From: Tribonema minus
Taxonomy: Eukaryota > Sar > Xanthophyceae > Tribonematales > Tribonemataceae
Direction of reading: 5' to 3'
NCBI GenBank assembly: GCA_017506865.1
Contig: JAFCMP010000188.1
Coordinates: 32,054-96,053, forward strand
DNA length: 64,000 bases
Part shown: positions 20,360-30,500 of the stretch, piece after piece
How the letters are laid out: the number at the start of each line of letters is the position of its first letter
How positions within the stretch are numbered: position 1 is the stretch's first letter
Notes under the pieces: generated by a model
Told to the model about the DNA's origin: nothing
The model's database searches: none
The model's input: only the letters and a program-made list of their open reading frames with translations
Program-made: the position numbers and the translations under genes

Positions 20360-21177
20360 GAGGATTAACGCGTAGGTGTGAAAGACGCCAGCGCCGGATA
20401 CTGCAACTGGAACAGTATGTTTAACATAAGCTGATGTTGCCCTTGAGCGGCCAGATCGGGTCTGGCTACAAGTAGGTCATTTAAAACACATTTGGTATAA
20501 GTATACATTGCATATGCTCAGTTTTCACTGACAAACTTGCCGTTCTCAGAGTTGAAGCGCACCACATTTTATTTGGTCACACACAGAAGAGCAAGAAGGA
20601 CAATGGTTATCCTCAACTCAGTAGACGATTTGACAATGGAGGCTGCAGTGGCCATCACCTCCACTTTTTTGCTTCAAGTATGCTACTAGATAAGGATATA
20701 CTGTGTAACGGATTTGCTTGCCATGGCACTGCAGTGAATGCCACTGCTAAGCAGTTCACGGCCATTGCAAACCCTCTACAGCATTCATCATGAAGCAATG
20801 ACTGCCACGGGAATGCAATCACCATGAAGCAATGACTGCCATAACACTCTGGCAGTGGCCAGTGACATCAGGCTGTTTATTAGCACCAGAACTTGCCGAC
20901 AATGGTGCTGAGACTCTGGTCCTCCAGAGTATCTGTTCTGTGTGTAGTTTGGGTCTGTTCTGGTGCCAGGGCACAGTAGCCCAGAATGGGTACAGATGCA
21001 GGAATGAACTGCACAAGAATGGATGCACTTGCCAGAGTGTGACAGTACACGGGATGGACCGGAATGCTGTGAATCTCCTAGTGTCGACCCTGTGACGGTT
21101 TCAGGTCTGCGAGGCTTTACTCACCAGAACCGCACAAGTGGGTCTGGCTCAAACCCATCACGTCAACCGTGTTTTGT
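20360..21177. other. No supported gene; short repeats (left arm)
   Basis: Only short noncoding motifs are seen: ATGAAGCAATGACTGCCA occurs twice at 20790-20845, and variants of CAGTG/CACTG form small inverted repeats near 20,720-20,880. The counterpart is 47919-48738. Confidence 0.5.
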
Positions 21178-22610
21178 TCAAGTCTTGGGGGGGGCGAATG
21201 CGGTGTCTCGCTTGGCTGTGATGTGCTGGATCACACGCTCCATGTTCGAGGCGTAGCTCTGCAGGACGCACCTCGGGTGGAAGGGCACGTTGCCTGCATG
21301 ATGATGTGAGAGGCAGCGGTTGATACGGATGTTCAGCATGCAATTTTAGCAGTTTGCAGAATGACTGCCCAGCGCAGGTGTGCTCGTGAACACGTTGGTG
21401 CCTCAGAGTTGGTTGATGCTGCGCATGTGCATGCGAATGGTGAACGTGAAAGATGCATGTATCAGCAATGCGATGCCACGCGAGTATGAAATTTTCAATG
21501 TTGTGGACGCACGGAAAGACGTCAGCAAGGAAAATGACAATGTGATGCTGCCCTGAAGAGAACTGCAGCGAATTGACATGACGTGAGGCCATGGCACGTC
21601 AATGCTTACCCTTGATTCCGGCGACGACCTGAGTGGTGCCGGCTTCGATGGGCTCCCCGCAGTGACCGCAGCGGTTCTCAACGAGGGCCTCGAAAGCGAA
21701 CGGGGAATCACCATCCACCAGCTTCCCGACGCACATGTCAACCTTTTCGTGGATGTTCATGAATCCTTTCAAACTGCCGCGGCCGAGGGCAGACATTCCC
21801 ATCACGGGAACTCCAGCTGGGATCTGTAGTGCATCGCGTGCGGGGGCGTATTGTTGTTGATGAGATGATGGGATCAGAGCGCATCATATTTGATCAACAA
21901 GATCACCAAGCGGAGGTGCAAACAATGGTACAACGACGGCACGAATGCAGCAACTGCAACGGCATGTGCATGCTCACATGTTGGGAGGCGCATTCATCAT
22001 GTCGCGGCTAGTGGTTGTGTATCTCACCTTCTGGCCGCACATCATGCAGTCGCAACCGCGTATCAGCTTTGACCATGTCATGGGGCAACGGGTTTGCGAC
22101 CACATCGAGCATCCCCAGAAGGCCCCCCTGTCCATTGAGATGCCCGTGCAGGGATGGCCGTCGACTGTCAGGATGGGGCACTTGATTGCGAAGAGGCCCT
22201 CGGCCATGCTGTCGCCTTGAACGTTCACTGGGGCCTGCATTTCATCTGCTGGCAGACACATGCAGCAAACGAGAGCATGTGTCAGGCAACTTCTGCTATG
22301 TCGACGGTGTGCGGTGTTGACACGGACGAGGTACGCGAAGAGGCTGCTATGCAGTTCAAAGGAGACACTCACCGCCCAGTGGATTGTAAGGCACAAACTC
22401 TCTCTTGACAGGGGTCACTGCCGCAGGGGCCCTCTCTGCGCCTCCGCATATCTCGCCGTCGATCACATCGTTGATGTTCATCATAGCGTCGGAAACACCT
22501 GCGTCAGCCGCAGGCAGAGGGTCGGTGATGGCGGCGACGGCGGCTGCTGCTGCAGCAGGCGTGGGACTGGATGATGTTGTGTTCTTGGGAATGCGCGCCT
22601 TGCCCGCCAT
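21178..22610 (-). CDS. Four-exon zinc-finger protein, 261 aa (left copy)
   Basis: Exons in transcript order are 22610-22373, 22245-22028, 21823-21610 and 21293-21178. All introns are GT-AG and phases join cleanly (1, 0, 1). The N-terminal ~80 residues are Ala/Pro-rich and probably disordered. Exon 2 holds a four-Cys segment with AFWGCSMWSQTRCPMTW, resembling the zinc ribbon at the C terminus of type IA topoisomerases. Exons 3-4 encode RCGHCGEPIEAG...FHPRC, a C-x2-C...H-x2-C finger that recalls PARP-type fingers but with a shorter loop. A nucleic-acid-binding role is inferred. The left copy has Ser where the right has Arg (SLKGF versus RLKGF); otherwise the two proteins appear the same. Confidence 0.72.
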
Positions 22611-23202
22611 GATTCTTCTGTGTCGCGCGGGTTGCAGAGATGAGTGTGAGCAGTCCACAGCGACGTGCAGCGCTGGCCCATTCGTCGTCTGGAGGTTGGG
22701 GAAAATAGCAAAGCAGCGCGTGCGATCCTCCGCCAGCAGGCAGTAACATTATGACGGTGCGTGGACATCGGCGCGCATCGCATCGCCTGATGCTGACAGG
22801 GTCCGACAACCTGCTGCACGCGTGCGTACGTGTGGCTTGTGCATAAAACACAGCATGCATGGGCTACCACGAGAGTCCCATGTGCGCGAAAATTTAAGTG
22901 AAGTTGTGCCTTTTTTCTTGGAGACGATGAGAGTTGCTGCTGCGATGTTCTCCCGCGAGCAGTCAGGCCGTCGTTGACTGTGTTAGGAGCCGCCGGCATT
23001 TAGCGTGCGATCATGGAGCCACCGGCTAGCGTTTGAAGCAGAAAACTGCCGTGGAGACGAGCACCAAAGATCAGAGGAGGAACATGGCGTTTTGAGGAGC
23101 GAGCCATGCGGCGCTAGGAGAGGTGAGTCCGTGCTAGTTATCCTCACATACACGTGCTGTCGTCGAGTAGGGATCATGCCGATGTTGCCTGCCGAGATAG
23201 TG

Positions 23203-23411
23203 GCAGAGAGCCACCGGGTTTGACGCGGAGCTGTCGGTGTTGGTCCGTAGGCTCGCCTTAGACACGCAGTTCCTGCTGTCCGTAGATTCTCCTGAGGACG
23301 TCGTGGACGGCCTGCTCGCGGCCATCGCCAGGGCTCCCGCCGCCGCTTATGTGCAGCCCGTCGACTGCTGCCACTGACGCCGACACTGCGCCTCGCTCTT
23401 CTGCTTCACAG
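23203..23411 (+). pseudogene. ORF next to the LINE2 insertion (left arm)
   Basis: A frame encoding ELSVLVRRLALDTQFLLSV and DVVDGLLAAIARAP looks like real helical protein and precedes a possible donor (CACAG|GTGG at 23411-23413). In the right arm the same frame is open for 134 codons (45455-45859, minus strand). Here it has an in-frame TGA near 23377 where the right arm has TGT, and LINE2 inserted 14 bp beyond the donor. It could be the last visible exon of a gene upstream, possibly with a first exon at 23005-23120, or a chance frame. Function unknown. Confidence 0.35.
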
Positions 23412-23424
23412 GTGGTTTCGGTTT

Positions 23425-23431
23425 CGAAGTT
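23425..23431 (-). repeat. LINE2 target-site duplication, 3' side
   Basis: CGAAGTT, identical to 30351-30357. The empty site in the right arm reads TGAAGTT, a single-base difference that predates or postdates the insertion. Confidence 0.9.
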
Positions 23432-23494
23432 GTATATTATGTCCTGGACCGCATGGGCTGCGCGCACGATAAATCGGGCTTGCAATAACTAAAT

Positions 23495-26400
23495 CTACGG
23501 AGGAGCCGGCGGTTCGGCGCTGGCCGGCGAGGGCCGCGGCACTTGCAACAGTGCGATGCGGCGGTAAGCGCTGACGTCGCCATCAGGGGCAATGACTGCG
23601 TTCCAGTTGTCGATCACGACACGTGTGAGCGCGCGCTGTAGCGCGAGGGAGGTGCGGCGGCGCCAGAAGGCAACGCGCTGCGCGAGATTGTAGCTGCCCT
23701 GCGAGCTCTGCTCGGCGAGTGCGTGTAGCAGCGCTTGGGTGTCGCGTGACATAGCGCCGAAGTGGTCAAAGGCTGCGGAAAATAGGGTGTGTGTAGTGGG
23801 GTCCAGGGCCCCTGAGACTACGTATGTGTCTATCTTTTCCTGCGAAGCCGATTCAAGCACGCGCTGCACATCGCGCGCGCCCCCCTGAGCCTGACGGAGG
23901 CGGGAGGGGCATGAGCTGTCACGTATGGTGACGTCTATGCAACAAGCTACTTCAAAGCCGCCGCGCAGTTTAGTGCACCGGCCTGCTGCTACCGCGTCGG
24001 CGCTCGGCTGCACTTTAGGGACTGGAAGGCAGACCTGGTTGCTGCCAAAGACGATGTCCATGAACTTGTTGAACCCGTGGCGCGCCGCGTAGCGGCGGAA
24101 GGGGGCAAGGGTGTCCCGGTCGAGACCGCGGAGGTGGGCCACCTGCTTGAGCAGCTGAAAGAGCGCGTCTGCGAGCAAGTTGTGTCGCGTGACGTTAAGC
24201 CCTTGTGTGCAGCGGCGCAGGTGGGCACCCGAGTCCACTGGTCTATGGCACTTGGGGCACCGCGCCGCAGCGGGGGCGGGGCGCTCCACGCCCAGGTGGC
24301 GCCGCAGCGTCTCGCGGAATTCCGGCGGGGACATGGTCTCCGCTGGGTCAGTGCTCGGCAATTGCGCCAAGAAACCCATGGCCCCCTTAGAGGCGCCGCT
24401 GCGCCACGCCGCGACTGCTTCCAACGCATTTGCTGCTTCAAGCCGACGCAGCTGCGTGGCGGCGAGCGCTGCGTCTAGCACCCGTGATAGCGCCGCTTGA
24501 CGCCGCGGCAGCACGGCGGCCGGCGGGGCCTGGGCAGAGCCTGGCTCGCGCGCCACCGCTGGCGCAGCAGCGCGGCGCGCGCCGGCGCGAGTCCGCATGC
24601 CCGGCCCCGCAGCTCCGCCTGCCCGTTGCAGCAGATCGCGCAGCGCCCGCCATGCGCCGTCGTCCTGGCGCCAGTCCTGGTACCAGACCGTGGGCAGGAG
24701 CAGTGCGAGGGCCGCTGCAGCCTCATCGCTGCCGCTGCGCAGCTGCTGCAGGCAGGTAGCTATCTGGGTGAAGGTGAAGCCATAGCGGGCATGCTCTAGG
24801 ACGCGGCTGCGTGCCGCGACTGGAAATGCCGCCAGTGCCGGCCCCATGCACTCGAGGGAACGTGCAGCAAATGCGGCACATGCACGGGGCGCCGCGCCCA
24901 GCACGCCAAAGCCACCACTCCCCAGCCGCAGATGCACGCGTACCTGCTGATGTGCTGGTAGCGTCACTGGGGCCTCGCCACCCCAGTCGGCGCCGCGTAC
25001 CCATGCCACTGCCGCCGCCCACAGAGAGGGCGGCGCCGCCGCCGCCGAAACCGCCGGCGGGCCGCGGCAATCGTCACCCGCCGCCGGCGCGCGCTGGTGG
25101 GCCGGCGGCGTAAGACCCGCCGATGGCTCCTGCGCCAGCGCGGCCACGGCCGCTAGCGTGATGGCGTCGAAGCGCCGTAGCTCCTCGTGCGTGAGGGATG
25201 GCGCTGTATTGCGCGAGACATGCCCTGCGCGGGCGGGGACGGCAAGACGCAGAATGGAGAAGGCAGCCTGCACATCCTCCATCTGCACAAGCTCCGCAAC
25301 CAGGCGGTCGGTGCCGGGGGCACGAAGGGTCGCCGCCACTTGCGCGCGCACGAAGCCCTCGGTGCCGACCGGCACCCCCATCAGCGTGATGCCGTCGTCA
25401 CATACTGGTACGGGGACATTGGCGGCGGCAAAGACGGCGGCGGCGCGCTCGCGGGCGCCGCCTGAGGCCGGCACCACCGCCGCGCATTTCGTGACGTTGA
25501 CCTGAATGTTGAGCTCGCTCAGCGCCTGTTGTATGAAGCAGAACGCGCGGCCAACGTGGTCGAGCACCGGCGCGTCACAGCTGGGCGTCATGATGGTGAG
25601 GTCATCGAGGTAGCCCGGAAGCGCCAGTTGCGGGAACTTGGCGCGGGCAGCCACCATGGTGCCGCGCAGTGCCAGCGCGAACAGCAGCGGCCCCAATGGG
25701 TCGCCCTGCTGCACGCCCTGTTGGGAGAGGATGATGGCGGCGTCGGCGTGCCCATCTAGGCCAAATTGTAGCCAAGGGGCCCGGCCGGGGCCGTAGATGT
25801 GCTCGACGTAGCCGTACAGGCCAGGCAGATGCTCGGCCACCGCGGTGAGGACTGCCGAGCGCGACAGCGCGTTGAAGGCATTACTGCCGTCAATGGCAAG
25901 GAGCACGCCGCCGCACTCATGCGTGAGCTGCGCCATGAGCGCCACTCTCTCTGCGCCCCCCCGCGCGCCGACCCCAAACTGGCCAATTGGTTCCAGCAGC
26001 GCGGAGACGCGGTCCCGGGTGTCCGTGCAGAAGGTGCGGGCGAACAGGCGGCGGATGGTGTCGCCGCACGCGATGGGGCGCGCCTTCTCGCCCACAGCGC
26101 TGAGGCGCGCGGCCGCGTGAAGGCGCCAAAAGGGGGCGGGCAGCGCGGCGGGGGTGGAGTACACCGCGGTACCCAGCCACGCCAGCAGCTCAAGGAGCCA
26201 GTCAACCGTGCGCCCCGACGTGTGCGCCGTGTGCCGGACGCACTGCTGGAGGTGGGAGTTGCGCAGCCCAGAGGGACCGGCGGCCGAGCCAGGGTTGGCG
26301 GCGAGGATGGCCTCGCGTAGCCCGTCCGCCGTGAATGAAGCGCAGTTGAGTGGTGCCGGCGCCGCCAGCGCCGCCGCCGCCACCAAGCTGCGCGCCCGCG

Positions 26401-27661
26401 ATGCCGCGGCATCCAGCTTCGCAGACGCATCGCCAGCTGGGTGTTTAGCCTGCAGTTTATGCAAGGTAGCAGAGTCGCGGGGGGCAGATGTGTCAGCACC
26501 CTCCGCCAGCAGCCGCGCGGCGCGCCCGACGCCGCCCGGCTGCCGCGCCGTCGCCGCCGCGCGTTCCCGCACTGCCGCCGCCGCCTCCGTCATAGACCTA
26601 GCGCGGCGCGTGCACGCACGGGCGGCGCCGCGGCGGCAGAAGGCCAGCGCTGTGCGCGTGAGCAGGTCCAGGTCGCCTGCCACGAAGGCCGCAAAACGGT
26701 GCGCCCGCGGCAGGGAGCCGTCGGGTACAAGCAGCAGGCACGGCAGCAGATGCAGCAGCTTGCACCATGCACCGGCTGTGGCGGACGCCTGTGCCGCTGC
26801 CTCAACCCCGTGTGCCTGCGCTACCGCCGTCTGCGCTTCCCGGAGGCCCGCCAGCGTGGCCGTCAAGGCGGCTGTGAAGTCCGAGCGGTGCTCCAGGCGA
26901 ATGCGGCGGCCGACCACCAGTTGCTGCTGCAGAACATAGTCAAAGGAGAGGTCGTCAAGCGCTGCGCGCGCGGGCGAGAGCGGCGCCAGCGTCCAGAGCG
27001 GAAGCGCGCTGCGCCATGTTGGCCCTGCCGCAGCCACAGCGGCAGCTGCGCGGGCGCCGGGGCCGCGCGCGCCGCCGCTGGCTGTAGAGAGGGGGAGGAT
27101 GGGGGGCAGAGGCGCGACGCGGGGCCCGTGTGGCCGCTGCGTTGCGGCCGCCCCCCGGGACTTGTACAGGTGGTCGCGCTGGTGCAATTTCGTGCGCACG
27201 CACCCTGGCTCGCCGCACGAGGCGCATGCGCAGAGTAGCAGCTCGGGTTCCACGGCGTAGTAGGTGCCCGCGCCGGCTCGGTGGAGAGTCAAACACTCAT
27301 CGTCGACCGCCTGCATACGCGCGAGAAAGTCGGCAGGCACATTCGGATGCTCGCGGCGCTGGTGATCCGCCAGCGTCGTGGCGATGCGGCGCGCCAGCGC
27401 CAGCGACGCCGACGTCTGCGCCGTGAGCGTGTTCGCCTCCCCGTTCCGGCGGAGGCGCGGTTTGGGCACTGGCACCCGAAAGAGGCAGCCAGTGTCATAT
27501 AAAGGGCAGCGCGGATAGATGGCAGCTGTTGCAGGCTGAGCGGGCGCCTGCACTGCCTCAGGCTGCGCAGGGTCTATGCCCGCCGCAGCAGCCGCTGCTG
27601 CAGCAGCAGCTGCCGCAATGGCCGCCGGTGCGGCTCCCCCTGAAGTAGAGTCAGACATCAT
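23495..27661 (-). CDS. LINE2 ORF2: reverse transcriptase with RLE nuclease
   Basis: 1,388 residues from tandem ATGs at 27661. The N-terminal part has CPLYDTGCLF and CACASCGEPGC, candidate zinc fingers. Reverse transcriptase blocks: KARPIACGDTIRRLFAR (~545), AIDGSNAFNALSR (~589), GVQQGDPLGPLLFAL (~646) and the catalytic YLDD (~684). The C-terminal CPKCHRPVDSGAHLRRC (~1133), then SADAV (~1220) and CCIDVTIRD (~1240), match the Cys/His cluster and paired acidic motifs of restriction-like endonucleases, followed by the AFDHFGAMS tail. No OTU and no apurinic-type endonuclease. All expected catalytic residues are present, so the element may be competent. Confidence 0.93.
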   Translation of the reverse strand: MMSDSTSGGAAPAAIAAAAAAAAAAAAGIDPAQPEAVQAPAQPATAAIYPRCPLYDTGCLFRVPVPKPRLRRNGEANTLTAQTSASLALARRIATTLADHQRREHPNVPADFLARMQAVDDECLTLHRAGAGTYYAVEPELLLCACASCGEPGCVRTKLHQRDHLYKSRGAAATQRPHGPRVAPLPPILPLSTASGGARGPGARAAAAVAAAGPTWRSALPLWTLAPLSPARAALDDLSFDYVLQQQLVVGRRIRLEHRSDFTAALTATLAGLREAQTAVAQAHGVEAAAQASATAGAWCKLLHLLPCLLLVPDGSLPRAHRFAAFVAGDLDLLTRTALAFCRRGAARACTRRARSMTEAAAAVRERAAATARQPGGVGRAARLLAEGADTSAPRDSATLHKLQAKHPAGDASAKLDAAASRARSLVAAAALAAPAPLNCASFTADGLREAILAANPGSAAGPSGLRNSHLQQCVRHTAHTSGRTVDWLLELLAWLGTAVYSTPAALPAPFWRLHAAARLSAVGEKARPIACGDTIRRLFARTFCTDTRDRVSALLEPIGQFGVGARGGAERVALMAQLTHECGGVLLAIDGSNAFNALSRSAVLTAVAEHLPGLYGYVEHIYGPGRAPWLQFGLDGHADAAIILSQQGVQQGDPLGPLLFALALRGTMVAARAKFPQLALPGYLDDLTIMTPSCDAPVLDHVGRAFCFIQQALSELNIQVNVTKCAAVVPASGGARERAAAVFAAANVPVPVCDDGITLMGVPVGTEGFVRAQVAATLRAPGTDRLVAELVQMEDVQAAFSILRLAVPARAGHVSRNTAPSLTHEELRRFDAITLAAVAALAQEPSAGLTPPAHQRAPAAGDDCRGPPAVSAAAAPPSLWAAAVAWVRGADWGGEAPVTLPAHQQVRVHLRLGSGGFGVLGAAPRACAAFAARSLECMGPALAAFPVAARSRVLEHARYGFTFTQIATCLQQLRSGSDEAAAALALLLPTVWYQDWRQDDGAWRALRDLLQRAGGAAGPGMRTRAGARRAAAPAVAREPGSAQAPPAAVLPRRQAALSRVLDAALAATQLRRLEAANALEAVAAWRSGASKGAMGFLAQLPSTDPAETMSPPEFRETLRRHLGVERPAPAAARCPKCHRPVDSGAHLRRCTQGLNVTRHNLLADALFQLLKQVAHLRGLDRDTLAPFRRYAARHGFNKFMDIVFGSNQVCLPVPKVQPSADAVAAGRCTKLRGGFEVACCIDVTIRDSSCPSRLRQAQGGARDVQRVLESASQEKIDTYVVSGALDPTTHTLFSAAFDHFGAMSRDTQALLHALAEQSSQGSYNLAQRVAFWRRRTSLALQRALTRVVIDNWNAVIAPDGDVSAYRRIALLQVPRPSPASAEPPAPP

Positions 27662-27694
27662 TACGGTGGATGAGGGGAGCGCCGCACCGGCGGC

Positions 27695-30187
27695 TTACAG
27701 GCCCGAGGCGCCGCCGCCTCCCTCCGATGCCGGCGGCTGGGCCGTCGAGGTGGAGAGGAAGCGGTCGGCGGCGGACTGACCTTGGGGCAGCCCGCGCGCG
27801 GGGCGTGCAGCGGGGGGTTCCGCCGCCGAGCCCGGCGTGCGCTCAGCAGCCGTGCGCTTGCGGCTGGCGCGGGGTGTGCCACTGTCGGACATAAGCGCGC
27901 TGCTGTCACTGGCAGGCATGGGGGGCTGCCTACTGCGCGAGGGGGAGGCGCTGCAGTCGCTGCCGTGCCGAGCCGCTGGCGACGATGCGCGCCGACACCG
28001 CGAGCGCCCGCGTGAGCAAGAGCGCGGCGGCTGCCGCGGCGCCGCCGCTGCCTCCAGTGCCACCGCGGGGTCCGCTGCCGCGCTTGCGGCCGCTGCCGCT
28101 GCCGCGCTGGCAGCGCCTACAGCAGGCGGCGGCGCGCCCGCCGCCGCCGCGCCTGCCGCCGCCGCGCCCGCCGCCGTTGCCCCGTCCGCCGCCACCGCCG
28201 CCGCAGCGCCAGCCGCTGCAGAGCTAGCCTCAAGGTCTCCCGCCACGGGCGTGGTGGCCACCGCGCCGGCGGCGTCCGCCGCCGGCACCGCCACGCTCGC
28301 AGCGCGCGCCGCTTCCGCTGTCAGCTGCGCCTCGAGTCGAGCGGTCGCCGCAGCGTTGCGCACCTGCTCTCCTTCGCGCAGGCTCCGTTGCTGCGCCGCC
28401 AGCCGCTCCGCACGAACTTGCTCTGCCAGAGACCGGTCGCGATCGGCCTCAGCAGCCCGCTTTCCCGCCTCGGAGGCTGCCAGCAGCTTTGTCAGTGCCT
28501 TGACCTGCTGCTGCAGCCCCTTCCGCGCGGTCCTCCCCTCCAGGATGCCCCCCTGCAGCTGCTGAATGCGCTGCTCCTGGCCCAGCTGCGCAGGGTCCGC
28601 GTCGGCCGCCGGCGGCGGCGGCGAGGCGCCCGGCGACGCGCTCGCCAGCGCGGGCGTCGAGGCGGCGGCAGCGTCCGTCGCGGCGGCGCCGGTCGCCGCC
28701 GGCGCTGGGGGGTGCGAGGCGGCGGCGCCGGTGGGCGCACGCTGCGTCGCGGCGGCTGCCGCCGCGGCGGCTGCAGCCGTGGCTACCGCAGGGGCACCGG
28801 CGGCTGTGCCAGTGGCGGCGGCTGGCGTGGTGCAGGCCGCGGGGAGCGTGGTGTGCGCGCAGCGCGTTGCCCGGCACTGCTGACCCGGGCGCGTGAAGTG
28901 CCGTCGCAAGCAGGACGGGCACGCTGTCAGATTGTCAGGGCCCAGCAGCCGCAGCGCTACTTCCGTGCCGTCCACCGCGCATAGGACCGAGTGCGCGAGT
29001 CGCCGCGCAACGCCGCGGACCACTGTTAGCTCCCAAACACCCGCGGCGCCTGGCGATGCCGCCGACGCCGGCGCCGCGGATGAGGCCGCACCGTTAATGC
29101 CTACGCCGCAGGTCTTCAGAGCGCTGGCCAGCAGCAGAAAGGCGGCGGAAGTGCCGCCGCCGCCCGCCCGCAAGCGCACCGGCGCGATGGGCATGCCAGG
29201 AGCTGCGAGTGCGGGCGCAAGCAGCATTGCAAGCTGCGCTGCAGACCACGCCGCCGGCGCGCCGCGCACGGTGACCGTGACCGGGGCGCTCATGTCACCA
29301 GCGCGGGTGATGCGCAGGCGGAAGCCGCTGAAGCTGAAGTCAGCGGAGTCGCCGACCGTTCCGAGCGCCGCGTCAACGAGCGCGGCCGGCGCCCGCAAGC
29401 ATAGCGTGCGGAAGTCATCGCGAGGCGACAGAGGCCCCAGCGTCTCTGCACCCTTGAATAGGGACGCAAGTGAGGCAGCGTCTCCAGCGCCGGCCCTCGC
29501 CGCGTCGTGCATGTGCGTGAGCGCCGCCGCTAGCAGCTGCTGGCGCCCCCGCGTGAGTCGGGCGCGGCGCTGTGCAGCCGCCGCAGGGGTGCTGCGCTCG
29601 CGCTCGTGAGGCTGACGGGCCGGCGCGAGCTCTGCTAACAGTGCGCGGACGCTGGCCGGCAAGGCAGCCAAGTGCTCCTGGGTGTAGCAGGTGACTGGAT
29701 CCACCGTAAACGAGACTAGGTCTGTGCCGGCTGCCGCCGCCGGCGGCACAAATGGCTGTCCCTCCGCTGTCGGACGGCCCTGCACGCGCGCCGCCATCGC
29801 CATGAGGCGGCCCGCAGCGGCTCCACCCTGGCGCCCCACCGCCGCGACAGCGGGGGGCACGAAGAAGTACTGCTCCTGTTCCGCGGCGTGGAACATCTCG
29901 CTCGCCTGTTGGTATAGCTGCCCTGGAGTGAGGGCGGATGGGGCTGGGGTTGGCGTGTAGCTGCCTCGGGGAGTGAAGTAGGCTCCATCGTGGCCGTGCA
30001 GCAGCCGTGCCTCCTCCCGAAGCAGGTTGCTCTTCGCTGTAAGCGACGGGGGTGTTGTCGCAGTTTTGGCGGCTTTGGCCGCCCACGAGGCAGCAGCAGC
30101 AGGAGGGGTGGCCGCGCGACCATTTGGGCCAGCTGGCGTGTCGCCAGTCGCCGCTGGCAGCACCACCTCCATCGCTTCGGATGGCAT
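27695..30187 (-). CDS. LINE2 ORF1: nucleic-acid-binding protein
   Basis: The ATG at 30187 is the first inside the element; the frame stays open upstream into host DNA by chance. The 830-residue product is Ala-rich. A middle region (about residues 250-410) with DFRTLCLRAP and VWELTVVRGVARRL has the mixed strand/helix look of an RRM-type fold, not proven. A zinc knuckle CPSCLRRHF...CRATRCAH lies at about 422-445, and a long charged coiled coil (QEQRIQQLQGG to LEAQLTAEAAR) spans about 534-630. This is the usual layout of an RNA-binding, self-associating ORF1 protein that packages element RNA. It ends 33 bp before ORF2, which suggests reinitiation or coupled translation from one transcript. Confidence 0.85.
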   Translation of the reverse strand: MPSEAMEVVLPAATGDTPAGPNGRAATPPAAAASWAAKAAKTATTPPSLTAKSNLLREEARLLHGHDGAYFTPRGSYTPTPAPSALTPGQLYQQASEMFHAAEQEQYFFVPPAVAAVGRQGGAAAGRLMAMAARVQGRPTAEGQPFVPPAAAAGTDLVSFTVDPVTCYTQEHLAALPASVRALLAELAPARQPHERERSTPAAAAQRRARLTRGRQQLLAAALTHMHDAARAGAGDAASLASLFKGAETLGPLSPRDDFRTLCLRAPAALVDAALGTVGDSADFSFSGFRLRITRAGDMSAPVTVTVRGAPAAWSAAQLAMLLAPALAAPGMPIAPVRLRAGGGGTSAAFLLLASALKTCGVGINGAASSAAPASAASPGAAGVWELTVVRGVARRLAHSVLCAVDGTEVALRLLGPDNLTACPSCLRRHFTRPGQQCRATRCAHTTLPAACTTPAAATGTAAGAPAVATAAAAAAAAAATQRAPTGAAASHPPAPAATGAAATDAAAASTPALASASPGASPPPPAADADPAQLGQEQRIQQLQGGILEGRTARKGLQQQVKALTKLLAASEAGKRAAEADRDRSLAEQVRAERLAAQQRSLREGEQVRNAAATARLEAQLTAEAARAASVAVPAADAAGAVATTPVAGDLEASSAAAGAAAAVAADGATAAGAAAAGAAAAGAPPPAVGAASAAAAAAASAAADPAVALEAAAAPRQPPRSCSRGRSRCRRASSPAARHGSDCSASPSRSRQPPMPASDSSALMSDSGTPRASRKRTAAERTPGSAAEPPAARPARGLPQGQSAADRFLSTSTAQPPASEGGGGASGL

Positions 30188-30350
30188 GAAACGACTTGAA
30201 GTTGAAATGGGGCGGGCCCTGCCCCGCCCCTGGGACACGGTGGCGGCTGCCCCTCGTGGAGGGTGCCGAGCGTTGGCTGAACAGCAGGCACACAGGGTGG
30301 GAGTCACCAACGTGGCGCCAGCAAAATCCACCCAGAAACGTTGAAGTTGA

Positions 30351-30357
30351 CGAAGTT
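30351..30357 (-). repeat. LINE2 target-site duplication, 5' side
   Basis: CGAAGTT, the second copy of the 7-bp duplication flanking LINE2. Confidence 0.9.
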
Positions 30358-30500
30358 CAAGTTTTGCGGACAGACATACTTGAACTTGGTTCACCATCCC
30401 TTCGTCCCCGCGCACGAAGTAGAAGGCGTGCGCACGGCGCGCGCTCGCTTGCGCTCGCTCGCGAATCATTGACGCCCGCCGATAAGTGGAGCTGGTTAAC

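Larger units (their letters stand above)
23432..30350 (-). mobile_element. LINE2, full-length two-ORF element, left arm only
   Basis: A 6,919-bp non-LTR retrotransposon flanked by the 7-bp target duplication CGAAGTT (23425-23431 and 30351-30357). Its exact ends are set by the empty site in the other arm (45665-45671). It has a 5' leader of about 160 bp, ORF1 (830 aa), a 33-bp gap, ORF2 (1,388 aa) and a short 3' untranslated region of about 60 bp without a poly(A) tail. Both ORFs are open and no lesion is visible, so it looks young. It is related to LINE1 in having a restriction-like endonuclease but lacks the OTU domain. Confidence 0.95.

Noticed and set aside
25756-26939. Large overlapping frames on both strands over LINE2 ORF2
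   Set aside because: High GC keeps shadow frames open; they lack motifs, while the minus-strand frame carries all RT blocks.
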